A stretch of DNA of 64,000 bases from CAYJEQ01 sp964369235 (GTDB lineage Bacteria; Bacillota; Clostridia; Oscillospirales; Ruminococcaceae). This document shows, piece by piece, positions 34,619 through 43,147 of the stretch; position 1 is the first letter of the stretch, and each line of letters opens with the position of its first letter. The stretch lies in NCBI GenBank assembly GCA_964369235.1, contig CAYJEQ010000002.1, positions 24,062-88,061 on the forward strand, given 5' to 3'. Both the position numbers and the translations under genes were made by a program. Under the pieces are notes generated by a model. That model was not told where the DNA came from. It saw only the letters and a list, made by a program, of their open reading frames with translations, and ran no database searches.

Positions 34619-36272
34619 TGTCCTTTCCTCCATTTCCTAAAATATTTCTACCTCTATCCTCCAGTTTAAAACTATGGCTAAGTTTATCACTGGTACTGGT
34701 TTTACCCTTTGTCCCTTTCCCCATGTGATATACCATACGATTTAGTGCCTGTGTCATTGCATCTACCTGATCATCGTGTTTCCCATAGGGGAAGTTGCTA
34801 CACTCCTCTACAAATTCCCCTGTAAAGGCTGCGAATTTCGGTAGATGTACCCTGCCACTTTCCACCACTCCGGCAATGGCATTAGCCCTTGCCTCCTTAC
34901 CTCCTAGGGGGCTAACCCCTAGCACAAAGGAAAACTCCTTTTTTAACATCTGTATAATTGCTGGGCCGTTGGCTGTGTCCTCAATTAGTATTAGATTAAT
35001 GGTGTGGCCCTCCATTATGCTATGTATTGCCGATATAGTCTGGGGAAAATCAAGCCTTGCCCTAATGGCATCTATTAGGTAAAAATCCCCCTGTAGCACC
35101 CCCCATAGCTGTATTGCCACATAGTCACTGCCTACCCCTGATTTAAAGGCTGCGTCTACACTAACTAATCGATAGGTCACCGAGGGTAGTATCTCATAGT
35201 AGTTCCACCACTGCCTTAGAAATATATTTCCCTGTGATGAGCTAGGTCGCCCTTGAAACAGTGCATTCCATGCCCTAGTACCGTTATTGTACTGATAGCT
35301 TTCTTTAAACTGCTTTAGCCAGTTATTATCTTTCCCAATCTCTGGGGCTAAAGGCTCTCCTAAACTTCTTCCCATAGGATCACTTTCCTCTGCCTCACAG
35401 GGTAGATTAATTACCTGTACATTTTGTTCGCTGGCTATTATCCTACCGGCTAAATCGTCCTCATGCCATCTAGTCTGAATAATAATAACCTTTGCCCTAG
35501 CACTAAGCCTTGTTTTAAAGGAATTTTCCCACTCGTCATAAAGTCGTTGTCGGTATCTACCACTGTCGGCTTCGCTACGGTTTTTTATGGGATCATCTAT
35601 TATCATAAGATTACAGGCTCTACCTGTAATACCACTCATTACCCCTCGACTAATCATCCCTCCTACTCCGTTTTTTAGCTCGAACTCCTTGTTTCCCTTA
35701 GGATTTTTTGCCAGTTCCAGCCCTAACTCTCCACCGTGTTCCACTAGTTTCTGTAAATTTCTTCTGCCAAATAGCGTGGCAAGCTCCTCGTTATAGCTAA
35801 TCTCAATTACCCTACCATGGGGATATTTACATAGATACCAACTGGGGAGGGTTTCGGTAATTGTCATACTTTTCCCATGTTGGGGAGGCATGGACACAAT
35901 AAGTATGTCATAGGGATTACCTGTGTCCCTAGTTATAAAATCCTCCACCTGTTTACATAGATACAGTGAAACCTTTGTATCCTTCCAAAAATCCCCATGT
36001 ACAAAGCTACAATATCTGCTATAGCTTTCTAGGTAGGGTGTAGGTATACTTTCTACCAATTCTTTGTCCTTTTCCTTTACAGTATTATCTACCAGTGTTT
36101 GCCCTGTAGGTATTTCCTCAGATTTGTCCAGTAGTTTATCTGCTAGTTTCTCCCCTTTTGCCCTTATCTGCTTTTCCGATAGATTTTTTGTAGAATAGAG
36201 CTGTTTGTATGCTTCATAGGAACATATTCCCTGAGATAACTTCTCCTTAAAACTCCTTTGTTTTTCATTCAC
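34608..36272 (-). CDS. Phage terminase large subunit with a small-subunit-like N-terminal segment
   Basis: A 554-residue DNA-packaging motor. ATPase: Walker A at about 129-135 (PPQHGKS), Walker B NLMIIDDP at about 221-228, coupling segment QTRWHEDDLAG. Nuclease: SVDAAFKSG, LIEDTANG and HDDQVDAMTQ. The first 55 residues (SYEAYKQLYSTKNLSEKQIR...) look like the DNA-binding fold of small terminase subunits, and no separate small subunit gene is found. The GTG at 36272 follows an AGGTGA site. It is the first gene of the minus-strand operon. Confidence 0.88.
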   Translation of the reverse strand: MNEKQRSFKEKLSQGICSYEAYKQLYSTKNLSEKQIRAKGEKLADKLLDKSEEIPTGQTLVDNTVKEKDKELVESIPTPYLESYSRYCSFVHGDFWKDTKVSLYLCKQVEDFITRDTGNPYDILIVSMPPQHGKSMTITETLPSWYLCKYPHGRVIEISYNEELATLFGRRNLQKLVEHGGELGLELAKNPKGNKEFELKNGVGGMISRGVMSGITGRACNLMIIDDPIKNRSEADSGRYRQRLYDEWENSFKTRLSARAKVIIIQTRWHEDDLAGRIIASEQNVQVINLPCEAEESDPMGRSLGEPLAPEIGKDNNWLKQFKESYQYNNGTRAWNALFQGRPSSSQGNIFLRQWWNYYEILPSVTYRLVSVDAAFKSGVGSDYVAIQLWGVLQGDFYLIDAIRARLDFPQTISAIHSIMEGHTINLILIEDTANGPAIIQMLKKEFSFVLGVSPLGGKEARANAIAGVVESGRVHLPKFAAFTGEFVEECSNFPYGKHDDQVDAMTQALNRMVYHMGKGTKGKTSTSDKLSHSFKLEDRGRNILGNGGKDNVI

Positions 36273-36448
36273 CCCATCACCTATCCTTCTTCTTTAAATA
36301 GCTATTAGCAAAACACATAGAATACTCATCATTTTTAATACAAATAAAATATTTAATTTAGTTTTGCTCATGGCTATCTTTCAACTATAGCTAATATTTT
36401 ATAATAGCTGTGGTTAAATCTCATTTACTACTTCAACAATTTTTTAAT

Positions 36449-36465
36449 TCTCATTTATGCGACTT
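36449..36465. promoter_or_regulatory. Repressor operator-like box O1
   Basis: CATTTATG core within TCTCATTTATGCGACTT. Read on the other strand it aligns with box O3 (AAGT--CATAAATG). It lies just downstream of the phage-operon -10. Confidence 0.55.
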
Positions 36466-36481
36466 ACTTGTTATGTTTATG

Positions 36482-36510
36482 ATATTAACATAGAAAATCA
36501 ACACTGTCAA
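36482..36510 (-). promoter_or_regulatory. Strong sigma-A-like promoter of the phage-like operon
   Basis: On the minus strand a consensus TTGACA is followed after exactly 17 bases by TAATAT. The transcript would run into the terminase gene about 200 bases further on. Operator-like boxes lie on both sides. Confidence 0.75.
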
Positions 36511-36520
36511 TAGGTTTTTC

Positions 36521-36535
36521 ACTCATAAATGATAA
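36521..36535. promoter_or_regulatory. Repressor operator-like box O2
   Basis: CATAAATG core within ACTCATAAATGATAA, ten bases upstream of the -35 of the phage-operon promoter. Confidence 0.55.
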
Positions 36536-36560
36536 TTTTAAAAAATTTTTAGGACAAAAA

Positions 36561-36578
36561 GTTGCATTTATGATACTT
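36561..36578. promoter_or_regulatory. Repressor operator-like box O3
   Basis: CATTTATG core within GTTGCATTTATGATACTT. It overlaps the -35 of the repressor's own promoter, as expected for autoregulation. Confidence 0.55.
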
Positions 36579-36590
36579 TTTTGTTATACT
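36562..36590 (+). promoter_or_regulatory. Sigma-A-like promoter of the S24 repressor
   Basis: TTGCAT is followed after 17 bases by TATACT, about 60 bases before the repressor start codon. Confidence 0.7.
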
Positions 36591-36650
36591 TAAGGAGAAT
36601 TATTAGTTATGCTCTAACCATTTGGTTATATAGAAAGGACTGGTCATATT

Positions 36651-37280
36651 ATGTCAACTGGCGAAATTATTAAAGCTACTAGAAAAGCTAAAGGTTTTTC
36701 TGTAAAGGTTATATCGGAACAAACTGGGATTTCCAGTGCAACATTATTTCGTTATGAGAACGGAGAAATTTCCAAAATACCTATGAATAACATTATCGCC
36801 ATTGCCAAGGTGCTACAGGTACCTACTGCAAAACTTATGGGAGATAATTCTCCTGAGGTAATGGGTGGTGACATAGCTGGCACCGAGCCACTGCCAGCCT
36901 TTAAAATGCTACCTATTCTAGGACAGATTGCCTGTGGTGAGCCACTTTTTGCCGAGGGTAATATTTCTGGTTATCAGGGTGTTCCCAGTGATATTCCAGC
37001 TGATTTTATACTGAGATGTCAAGGGGATAGTATGATTAATGCCCGTATATATCACGATGATATTGTATATGTAAAAAGCCAAAATTACGGCGAAAACGGT
37101 GATATAGTGGTAGCTATGATAGACGACTGTGCCACCTTAAAAAGACTGTATAAATACCCTGGACAGGTGGTATTACAGCCAGAAAACCCCAACTATCCAC
37201 CACTGATATATACAGAAAATGATTTTGAGAATGTGTTTATAATTGGCAAGGTGGTAGGTTTTACCAGCAAATGCCTATAA
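36651..37280 (+). CDS. Phage-type repressor: XRE helix-turn-helix with S24 (LexA-like) self-cleavage domain
   Basis: A 209-residue repressor. The helix-turn-helix covers about residues 3-60 (TGEIIKATRKAKGFSVKVIS). The peptidase domain has the scissile pair C95-G96 (GQIACGEPLF, Cys-Gly as in UmuD rather than the commoner Ala-Gly), nucleophile S127 (QGDSM) and general base K164 (ATLKRLY). Such proteins cleave themselves with RecA after DNA damage. It faces the terminase operon across a 378-base gap with three shared boxes, so it is the likely controller of the whole cluster. Confidence 0.9.
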   Translation: MSTGEIIKATRKAKGFSVKVISEQTGISSATLFRYENGEISKIPMNNIIAIAKVLQVPTAKLMGDNSPEVMGGDIAGTEPLPAFKMLPILGQIACGEPLFAEGNISGYQGVPSDIPADFILRCQGDSMINARIYHDDIVYVKSQNYGENGDIVVAMIDDCATLKRLYKYPGQVVLQPENPNYPPLIYTENDFENVFIIGKVVGFTSKCL

Positions 37281-37304
37281 TAATTTTAAAGGAGTGTATC
37301 TATT

Positions 37305-38186
37305 ATGAAATTCCTGCGCTACGAAAGAGAAGATAAAACCTATCTAGGCATTATTCCACAGGGTTATGAGGAAATTATCCCAGTGGAAAATATCCCCCTA
37401 ATCTCAAATTATAGTGATATGGTGGAGCTAATTAGATTTTTAGATGATGATAATTTTTTAAAGCTTAAAGGTATTGTAGAAACCAATAGTTATACCACTG
37501 TGGCAATGTCACAGGTAAAACTCCTTTCCCCCATTAAACGCCCTCCCCACGACATTATTGCAGTAGGGGTAAACTATCGTGACCATCGTGAGGAATGTAT
37601 GGATACCACAGCCACTGTAGACTCACCTATACCTGTATTTTTCTCTAAGCGTGCCAGCTATATCTACGGTAGTGGACAGGTGTTACCACCAGTATACAGC
37701 TATGATAGATACCTAGATTACGAGGTGGAACTGGCAGTAATTATTGGCAAAGAAGGCAAGGATATAACTACTGATAAGGCTTTGGATTATGTTTTTGGTT
37801 ACAGTGTATTTAACGATTTATCCTGTCGTAAATTCCAGAAATCCCATCAGCAGTGGTTTAAGGGCAAATCCCTAGATGGTCTGTCAGCAATGGGGCCTTA
37901 TATAATCCATAAATCAGCCCTTTCCCATCCACTAAATCTTAATATCTCCACAAAAGTTAACGGGCAAACAAGACAAAGTTCTAACACCAGTCTGTTTATT
38001 ACAGGTGTAGAGGAGATTATATCTGATTTCTCCCGTGGACTTACTATAGAAACAGGGGATATATTTATAACAGGCACCCCAGGTGGGGTAGCATGGGCTA
38101 TGAAACCACCTGTTTATCTAAAGTCAGGTGACATAGTAGAGTGCACTATAGAAAATATCGGAACACTAAGTAATACTATAGAATAA
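37305..38186 (+). CDS. Fumarylacetoacetate hydrolase (FAH)-family protein
   Basis: A 293-residue FAH-fold protein with the metal-binding signatures YLDYEVELAVIIGKEGKDIT and SVFNDLSCRK, and the ending FITGTPGGVAWAMKPPVYLK plus GDIVECTIENIGTLSN. Family members hydrolyse or decarboxylate acylpyruvate-type substrates with Mg2+; the substrate cannot be read from sequence. It begins 25 bases after the repressor gene with its own GGAG site, so the two are probably co-transcribed. Confidence 0.88.
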   Translation: MKFLRYEREDKTYLGIIPQGYEEIIPVENIPLISNYSDMVELIRFLDDDNFLKLKGIVETNSYTTVAMSQVKLLSPIKRPPHDIIAVGVNYRDHREECMDTTATVDSPIPVFFSKRASYIYGSGQVLPPVYSYDRYLDYEVELAVIIGKEGKDITTDKALDYVFGYSVFNDLSCRKFQKSHQQWFKGKSLDGLSAMGPYIIHKSALSHPLNLNISTKVNGQTRQSSNTSLFITGVEEIISDFSRGLTIETGDIFITGTPGGVAWAMKPPVYLKSGDIVECTIENIGTLSNTIE

Positions 38187-38237
38187 GGCTGTATAAGAAA
38201 AAGGCTCTTTCTTAACATTTGCCATAGAACCAGAAAA

Positions 38238-38277
38238 AAACTCAGACTGGGTATTCACCCTCAGTCTGAGTTTTTTT
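38238..38277 (+). terminator. Terminator after the FAH-family gene
   Basis: Perfect stem AAACTCAGACTG/CAGTCTGAGTTT followed by T residues. Confidence 0.92.
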
Positions 38278-38297
38278 AATTAAAGCCCGCTGAACAA

Positions 38298-38389
38298 CCC
38301 AAAAACATACTTATAGGTTTATTTAATATGTTTTTGGGTGTTTCAGGGTGCAAAGTTTTTAATCCGTTATTATAAAAACTTTGCACTCT
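38298..38389. repeat. Two consecutive hairpins in the gap before the nitroreductase
   Basis: CCCAAAAACATA/TATGTTTTTGGG at 38298-38338, then AGGGTGCAAAGTTTTTA with its near-perfect complement at 38345-38389. They lie between convergent genes. The second could also act on minus-strand transcripts of the nitroreductase gene. Confidence 0.65.
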
Positions 38390-38496
38390 GAATTCATTTA
38401 TAAACCTCAAAATGCCCTTGTTTTGAGATACTGTGTGCTTAGCACCCAGTTATTCAGTAAGCATTAATTATTATTTAGTTTTACATCTACAGCTTA

Positions 38497-38997
38497 CTAT
38501 ATATATCTAACTCGGCTTTGGTCATATCTATCTACAAAACGATTAGCCTCTGGATCCTTGGGATGACCTATAGCTATAACTGCATAGGGTAGAATATTCT
38601 CTTCTAGGCTGTATAGCTTACTAATATAGCTCATTCTCTGACTATCTGGTGCAGTACCTAGCCATACTGAGCCTAGGTTTAGTTCCACTGCTTGTAGCTG
38701 GATATTCTGGGTTACTGCTCCTAAATCCTGTTCCCAGTGTTCTGGGTATTTCATTCTATCTTTGTTACCTAGGACTATAATAGCTAGGGGGGAGTTTTTC
38801 AAACAGCTTGCATAGGGATTATAATCTGATAGCTCTACTAAATCTGCCTTCTTGCTTACCACAATAAACTCCCAAGGCTGTTGGTTGCCAGCAGATGGTG
38901 CCTGCATACCAGCACGAAGGAGCTTTTCTACATCCTCTTTAGTTACTTCCTTGTCTAAAAACTGTCTTACACTTCTTCTTGTAAAAATCATATTCAT
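38497..38997 (-). CDS. Nitroreductase-family flavoprotein
   Basis: A 166-residue FMN-dependent nitroreductase-fold protein: FTRRSVRQFLDKEVTKEDVE, GMQAPSAGNQQPWEFIVVSK and the C-terminal AVIAIGHPKDPEANRFVDRY. Members reduce nitro compounds, quinones or flavins with NAD(P)H. The substrate is unknown. It is slightly short but complete. Confidence 0.9.
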   Translation of the reverse strand: MNMIFTRRSVRQFLDKEVTKEDVEKLLRAGMQAPSAGNQQPWEFIVVSKKADLVELSDYNPYASCLKNSPLAIIVLGNKDRMKYPEHWEQDLGAVTQNIQLQAVELNLGSVWLGTAPDSQRMSYISKLYSLEENILPYAVIAIGHPKDPEANRFVDRYDQSRVRYI

Positions 38998-39101
38998 AAT
39001 ACTACACTGCCTTTCTAAAAATGTAATTATTAAAGCCGTACATACCTAATCCTAATAAGTTATAGGTTAAGGCGTGGGTGACTAACCAATATACAGTTTG
39101 G

Positions 39102-40301
39102 TTACGCTGGTGTTTGGATATGATCCCAATCACTGCCAAAAATATCTGTAAGCATCCAGTTAAATGCCTTCTGACGCTCTATTACCACACCGATGTTAAA
39201 TCCTGTAGGCTCTGCTGTTTTCTTTACTCTGCTTTCGATAAAGCTCCAGTGATATCTCATCATTAGATCCTGTGCTTCCATTAGAGTTTCTATGTCTAGC
39301 TCCTTAGTTTTACCTAGCAGATTTTCTATATTTTCTCCATCTAATACCAGTCTTGCCATTGCCGAAACATTGCAAATCTCATTTGTAGGATTTAGCTCCT
39401 CTATTAGTCCTACAGCCCACATCATGGTAGCTGCGCACTCATACTGCCAAGAATATTTAATGGTGTTTTGCTCATTAAATTCCTCACTGTTAATATATTC
39501 TAGCTCCTGTGGTGTCATATGAGCCATAATACCATACATCTGCTCCATTCTATTTACAGCATCTAGTGCCTTCTTATTATCATGGTTTTCCTCGGTCATA
39601 ACAAACTCAGAATACAGCGCACAAGCAAAGATACAAAGACCACGACTTAGAATTTCCTCCTTAGATCTTGCTCTAATATCACCCTGAGCTAAAGCCAGTT
39701 TCATATGCTCCATATAAGGGATATTTTCTTTCTTTAGCTTTTGGATATTCTTATTATATCTAGCATTATCTTCTGCTGTAGGCTCTGCCTTATTAGGTAC
39801 AAGTCTTTTAGCTGTAACAGTAGGGGTTAACTTCTCTAGGTCACTTTTCCCTTCTGGGTTAAATACCAGTTTATTCTCACCGTTAATAATATCAAGATTA
39901 TTCATAATAAGGTAGCTATTTAGCTTATTAGCTGTGTGTATTATCTGAGAATACAGGAAGCTATTTCTCTCATTATTATCGGTAAATAAAAACTCTACTC
40001 CAAATATACTATCCCACATAGATATCTGGGTAATTAGCATCTTCTGTATTTCTTTGTGGTCGGTTTCCTTGCTACCATAGAAATTCGCCATACCTCTTAG
40101 CTGTGCCATTACCTTATCAGGGCTGTCTGCCTGTGGTGGTATTATAACCGATAAAGCTGTGTCATCCTGTAAAATAATATCCACTCTATCCTGTGATTTT
40201 TCGGTTTTTACTGCTTTATCTCTTAGAAAGGACAGCAGGGTTTCTGCAATGCTATCAATAGTCAAAGCTGTCCCACAAAAACTAACCTTTAAATAATCCA
40301 T
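39102..40301 (-). CDS. DUF4272-like protein of unknown function
   Basis: A 399-residue soluble protein. The N-terminal half is a mixed alpha/beta domain. The C-terminal half (EDNARYNKNIQKLKKENIPY, RSKEEILSRGLCIFACALYS, YECAATMMWAVGLIEELNPT) resembles the DUF4272 family: conserved ALCxFA-type helix, WxxGL motif, and a terminal RQKAFNWML helix. I choose the ATG at 40301 after GGAGCATTAAG. Role unknown; the neighbours give no clue. Confidence 0.65.
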   Translation of the reverse strand: MDYLKVSFCGTALTIDSIAETLLSFLRDKAVKTEKSQDRVDIILQDDTALSVIIPPQADSPDKVMAQLRGMANFYGSKETDHKEIQKMLITQISMWDSIFGVEFLFTDNNERNSFLYSQIIHTANKLNSYLIMNNLDIINGENKLVFNPEGKSDLEKLTPTVTAKRLVPNKAEPTAEDNARYNKNIQKLKKENIPYMEHMKLALAQGDIRARSKEEILSRGLCIFACALYSEFVMTEENHDNKKALDAVNRMEQMYGIMAHMTPQELEYINSEEFNEQNTIKYSWQYECAATMMWAVGLIEELNPTNEICNVSAMARLVLDGENIENLLGKTKELDIETLMEAQDLMMRYHWSFIESRVKKTAEPTGFNIGVVIERQKAFNWMLTDIFGSDWDHIQTPA

Positions 40302-40375
40302 CTTAATGCTCCATTCTGCCAAATATTCTCGGCTCAAAATTTTATATCCAAGTTTGATTATATTTTAATATTAAC

Positions 40376-40403
40376 TATCCCCTGCCAGTGGTGACAGGGG
40401 ATG
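40376..40403 (-). terminator. Hairpin downstream of the transketolase genes
   Basis: ATCCCCTG and CAGGGGAT with a CCA/TGG extension form a strong stem 20 bases after the transketolase C-terminal gene. The following T run is weak. Confidence 0.55.
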
Positions 40404-40423
40404 ATTTTATATATATATATTAA

Positions 40424-41347
40424 TTAAAATGTTTTATATGCTTTAACAATATCCTTAGCAGTTAGGCCGTACTTTTCTGCTAGTTCGTTAGGTGTACCAG
40501 ACTCACCAAAGGTGTCCATTACCCCAACTCTTCTCATTGCACAGTTGCCTGCCTCAGAGATAACCTCAGCTACAGCACTACCTAAACCACCGATAATGTT
40601 ATGATCCTCAGCAGTGATAATCTTACCTGTTTTAGCTGCATATTCTCTAATCATATCTGCATCAATAGGCTTAATGGAAGCCATGTCAATTACAGCAGCC
40701 TCTACACCTTCTTTAGCTAGTTCTTCTGCTGCAATAACAGCCTGAGCCACCATATCACCAATGGCAATAATAGTCACATCTTTACCGTCTTTTAGTAGAT
40801 TACCCTTACCAATCTCAAATTTAGCTGTGTCAGCTGTGTAAACTGGCGCTGGGGATTTTCTACCAAAACGCAGATAAACTGGGCCTTCGTAGTCTAATGC
40901 TGCCTTAACAGCAAGCTCTACTGTATACATATCAGCTGGTACAATCACTGTCATATTAGGCAGTGTTCTCATTAGTGATATGTCCTCAATACACTGATGG
41001 GAAGCACCATCTTCACCGATAAGTAGACCACCATGAGTAGCAGCTATCTTAACATTTAGTTTAGGGTATGCAATGGAGTTTCTAATCTGCTCGTAGGCTC
41101 TACCTGTGGCAAACATAGCAAATGTACTTGCAAAAACAGCCTTACCTGTTGTAGCAATACCTGCTGCTGTAGTCATCATATCACCTTCGGAAATCCCCAT
41201 ATTAAAAAATCTCTCAGGATATTTCTTTAAAAAACGATTAGTCTGGGTAGCTTTGGACAAATCTGCATCTAGTACCAAAAACTCATATTTATCTGCAAGA
41301 CTTACTAGAGCCTCACCATATGCTTCTCTTGTTGCTAAAAAACTCAT
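40424..41347 (-). CDS. Transketolase, C-terminal subunit
   Basis: A 307-residue protein with the pyrimidine-binding and C-terminal domains: MGISEGDMMTTAAGIATTGK, THGGLLIGEDGASHQCIEDI, and VIDMASIKPIDADMIREYAA. Together with the upstream N-terminal subunit it forms a thiamine-diphosphate transketolase of the pentose phosphate pathway. The split form is common in Clostridia and archaea. It begins 63 bases after the first subunit; the gap contains a hairpin close to the ribosome binding site. Confidence 0.93.
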   Translation of the reverse strand: MSFLATREAYGEALVSLADKYEFLVLDADLSKATQTNRFLKKYPERFFNMGISEGDMMTTAAGIATTGKAVFASTFAMFATGRAYEQIRNSIAYPKLNVKIAATHGGLLIGEDGASHQCIEDISLMRTLPNMTVIVPADMYTVELAVKAALDYEGPVYLRFGRKSPAPVYTADTAKFEIGKGNLLKDGKDVTIIAIGDMVAQAVIAAEELAKEGVEAAVIDMASIKPIDADMIREYAAKTGKIITAEDHNIIGGLGSAVAEVISEAGNCAMRRVGVMDTFGESGTPNELAEKYGLTAKDIVKAYKTF

Positions 41348-41375
41348 TATAATTACCGTTCCTTTCTCATTAACC

Positions 41376-41404
41376 TTAGGTAGTGGCTATATCCACCACC
41401 CTAA
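41376..41404 (-). repeat. Inverted repeat just upstream of a ribosome binding site
   Basis: TTAGGTAGTGG pairs imperfectly with CCACCACCCTAA, directly before the AGAAAGGA site of the second transketolase gene. Confidence 0.6.
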
Positions 41405-41410
41405 AGAATT

Positions 41411-42229
41411 CTAAGCCTTCTTTAACTCTGCTACAGCCTGTGCGTACTGGTCGTCATTAGGTGCTGCTCCATGCCATGAAACATTGTTTTCCATAAATGA
41501 TACACCTTTACCCTTAACAGTTGTTGCAACAATAACTGTTGGCTTGCCTTTGCACTCCTTAGCAGCCTGTAGAGCATTGTGAATTTCTTCTAGGTTATGA
41601 CCGTCAATTTTAATTACATTCCAGCCAAAAGCAGCAAATTTATCACCTGGGCAGGCAATATCCATTACCTCTTTAACAGGGCCATCAATCTGTAAACCAT
41701 TAAGGTCTAGTATCATTACTAGATTGTCTAACTTGTAGTGAGCAGCTGTCATAGCAGCTTCCCAAATCTGGCCTTCCTGAATTTCGCCATCTCCACAGAT
41801 AGCATATACACGGTAATCTTTTTTATCATATTTGCCAGCAATAGCCATACCATTAGCAGCAGACAGTCCCTGTCCTAGTGAGCCTGTAGACATATCAACA
41901 CCATTTGTCTTGCCTCTTGCCGGGTGTCCCTGTAGGTGGCTGTTTATCTTTCTTAGGGTCTTAATATCTTCTTTAGGGAAATAACCTTTTTCAGCTAGTG
42001 CTGCATAGTATCCTGGAGCACCATGACCTTTAGATAGTACAAATCTATCTCTGTTAGGATCATTTACATTCTCTGGAGAAACATTCATCTCATCAAAAAA
42101 TAATACAGATAGTATGTCACACATAGATAAAGAGCCACCTGGGTGACCACTTTTTGCTGCGTGTACTCCCTCTAGAGTAAGAAGTCTAAGTTCTAGTGCT
42201 TTTTCCTGAAGCATTTTAAAATCTGGCAT
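41411..42229 (-). CDS. Transketolase, N-terminal subunit
   Basis: A 272-residue thiamine-diphosphate-binding subunit: AAKSGHPGGSLSMCDILSVL, DRFVLSKGHGAPGYYAALAE, GSLGQGLSAANGMAIA. The ThDP motif is CGDGEIQEGQIWEAAMTAAH with LVMILDLNGLQIDG. It is the first gene of the two-gene transketolase operon. A short inverted repeat precedes its ribosome binding site. Confidence 0.95.
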   Translation of the reverse strand: MPDFKMLQEKALELRLLTLEGVHAAKSGHPGGSLSMCDILSVLFFDEMNVSPENVNDPNRDRFVLSKGHGAPGYYAALAEKGYFPKEDIKTLRKINSHLQGHPARGKTNGVDMSTGSLGQGLSAANGMAIAGKYDKKDYRVYAICGDGEIQEGQIWEAAMTAAHYKLDNLVMILDLNGLQIDGPVKEVMDIACPGDKFAAFGWNVIKIDGHNLEEIHNALQAAKECKGKPTVIVATTVKGKGVSFMENNVSWHGAAPNDDQYAQAVAELKKA

Positions 42230-42250
42230 AATATAAACCGTCCTTTCAAC

Positions 42251-42273
42251 AAAACACCACTACTAGTGGTTTT
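42251..42273 (-). repeat. Inverted repeat just upstream of a ribosome binding site
   Basis: AAAACACCACT and AGTGGTTTT pair around a short loop, directly before the GAAAGGA site of the first transketolase gene. Confidence 0.6.
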
Positions 42274-42431
42274 ACTAGCATAGTGACCTATCAATCATCT
42301 ATAGTTATTGTAAATTATATAAGTAAGTACACTATAGATTTAAGCTAATTTTTACCTCTATTTAGAATACAATATCTACCACTAAAAATCAAGGGGTATT
42401 TCATTACTAAATAAATAATGAACTATAGTTT

Positions 42432-42980
42432 TTGATTAATTTTTCTTTAATTGGCAATAATAATTTCATTATAAATGTTATCTGTAGAAAGGCTGTGCTA
42501 CCCTTGAAATCCACCTTAATTGCATACAAATCCCCTTCTGTGGTTACAGATGTTTTGTTAAAATTCTTCTCAGAAAACAATTTCACATCCCTCCCCTCTA
42601 TCTGCCATCCTAATTCTATTGGGAATTTTAGTAGTGATAATCTCATAATAGCTAACTTAGATTTAAGTAGCTTTCCCTTAAAAAAATACCATAGTCCCAT
42701 ATGGGCAATAAACTGCTATAATATCCCTACTTATCTTGATTGTAATATTATCTCCTGTGGTTATGGCAGTAAGGATACTATTACTGTAGGCAGTTTAGAG
42801 GAAAACCAAATTATGCTTTCCTTACAGCGACCTATATCCTCCCTTATAGGAAAAGAGGTTTCTCCCAGTGAATTTCTACTATATAATAAAGCTAATATTT
42901 CTACAGATAGCCTACTTACTATAGGTGGCATTATAATATGTAGTGGGCTGGCAAGGGATACTATTATAATCTCACCATAG
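42432..42980 (+). CDS. Hypothetical protein, possibly degraded at its 5' end
   Basis: A frame of up to 182 codons. The part from about residue 65 (NLIIANLDLSSF...CGYGSKDTITVGSLEENQIM and LSLQRPISSLIGKEVSPSEF) has the pattern of a small clostridial family of unknown function that I recall only vaguely. No ribosome binding site is seen before the first ATG, and the first 60 residues look less protein-like, so the real start may be internal or the gene may be decaying. The opposite strand is also open here (42407-42700). Confidence 0.4.
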   Translation: MINFSLIGNNNFIINVICRKAVLPLKSTLIAYKSPSVVTDVLLKFFSENNFTSLPSICHPNSIGNFSSDNLIIANLDLSSFPLKKYHSPIWAINCYNIPTYLDCNIISCGYGSKDTITVGSLEENQIMLSLQRPISSLIGKEVSPSEFLLYNKANISTDSLLTIGGIIICSGLARDTIIISP

Positions 42981-43147
42981 AGTTATTGTGCTGTGACTAT
43001 AGTCACTTACATCTAATCCTATACTATCCTTTTAAAAATTTTTTCCAAAATTTATGAAGTTATAATCTAGGCTAATTAAGCTATACTAATAAAGCAAACG
43101 CAAAACAAATAAATCTCAACGAGATAAATATTAAGGAGTAAATTATT

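Noticed and set aside
42407..42700. 97-codon frame on the minus strand opposite the hypothetical gene at 42432-42980
   Set aside because: The plus-strand frame has the more protein-like pattern, and this one has no ribosome binding site that I can see. Both remain uncertain.
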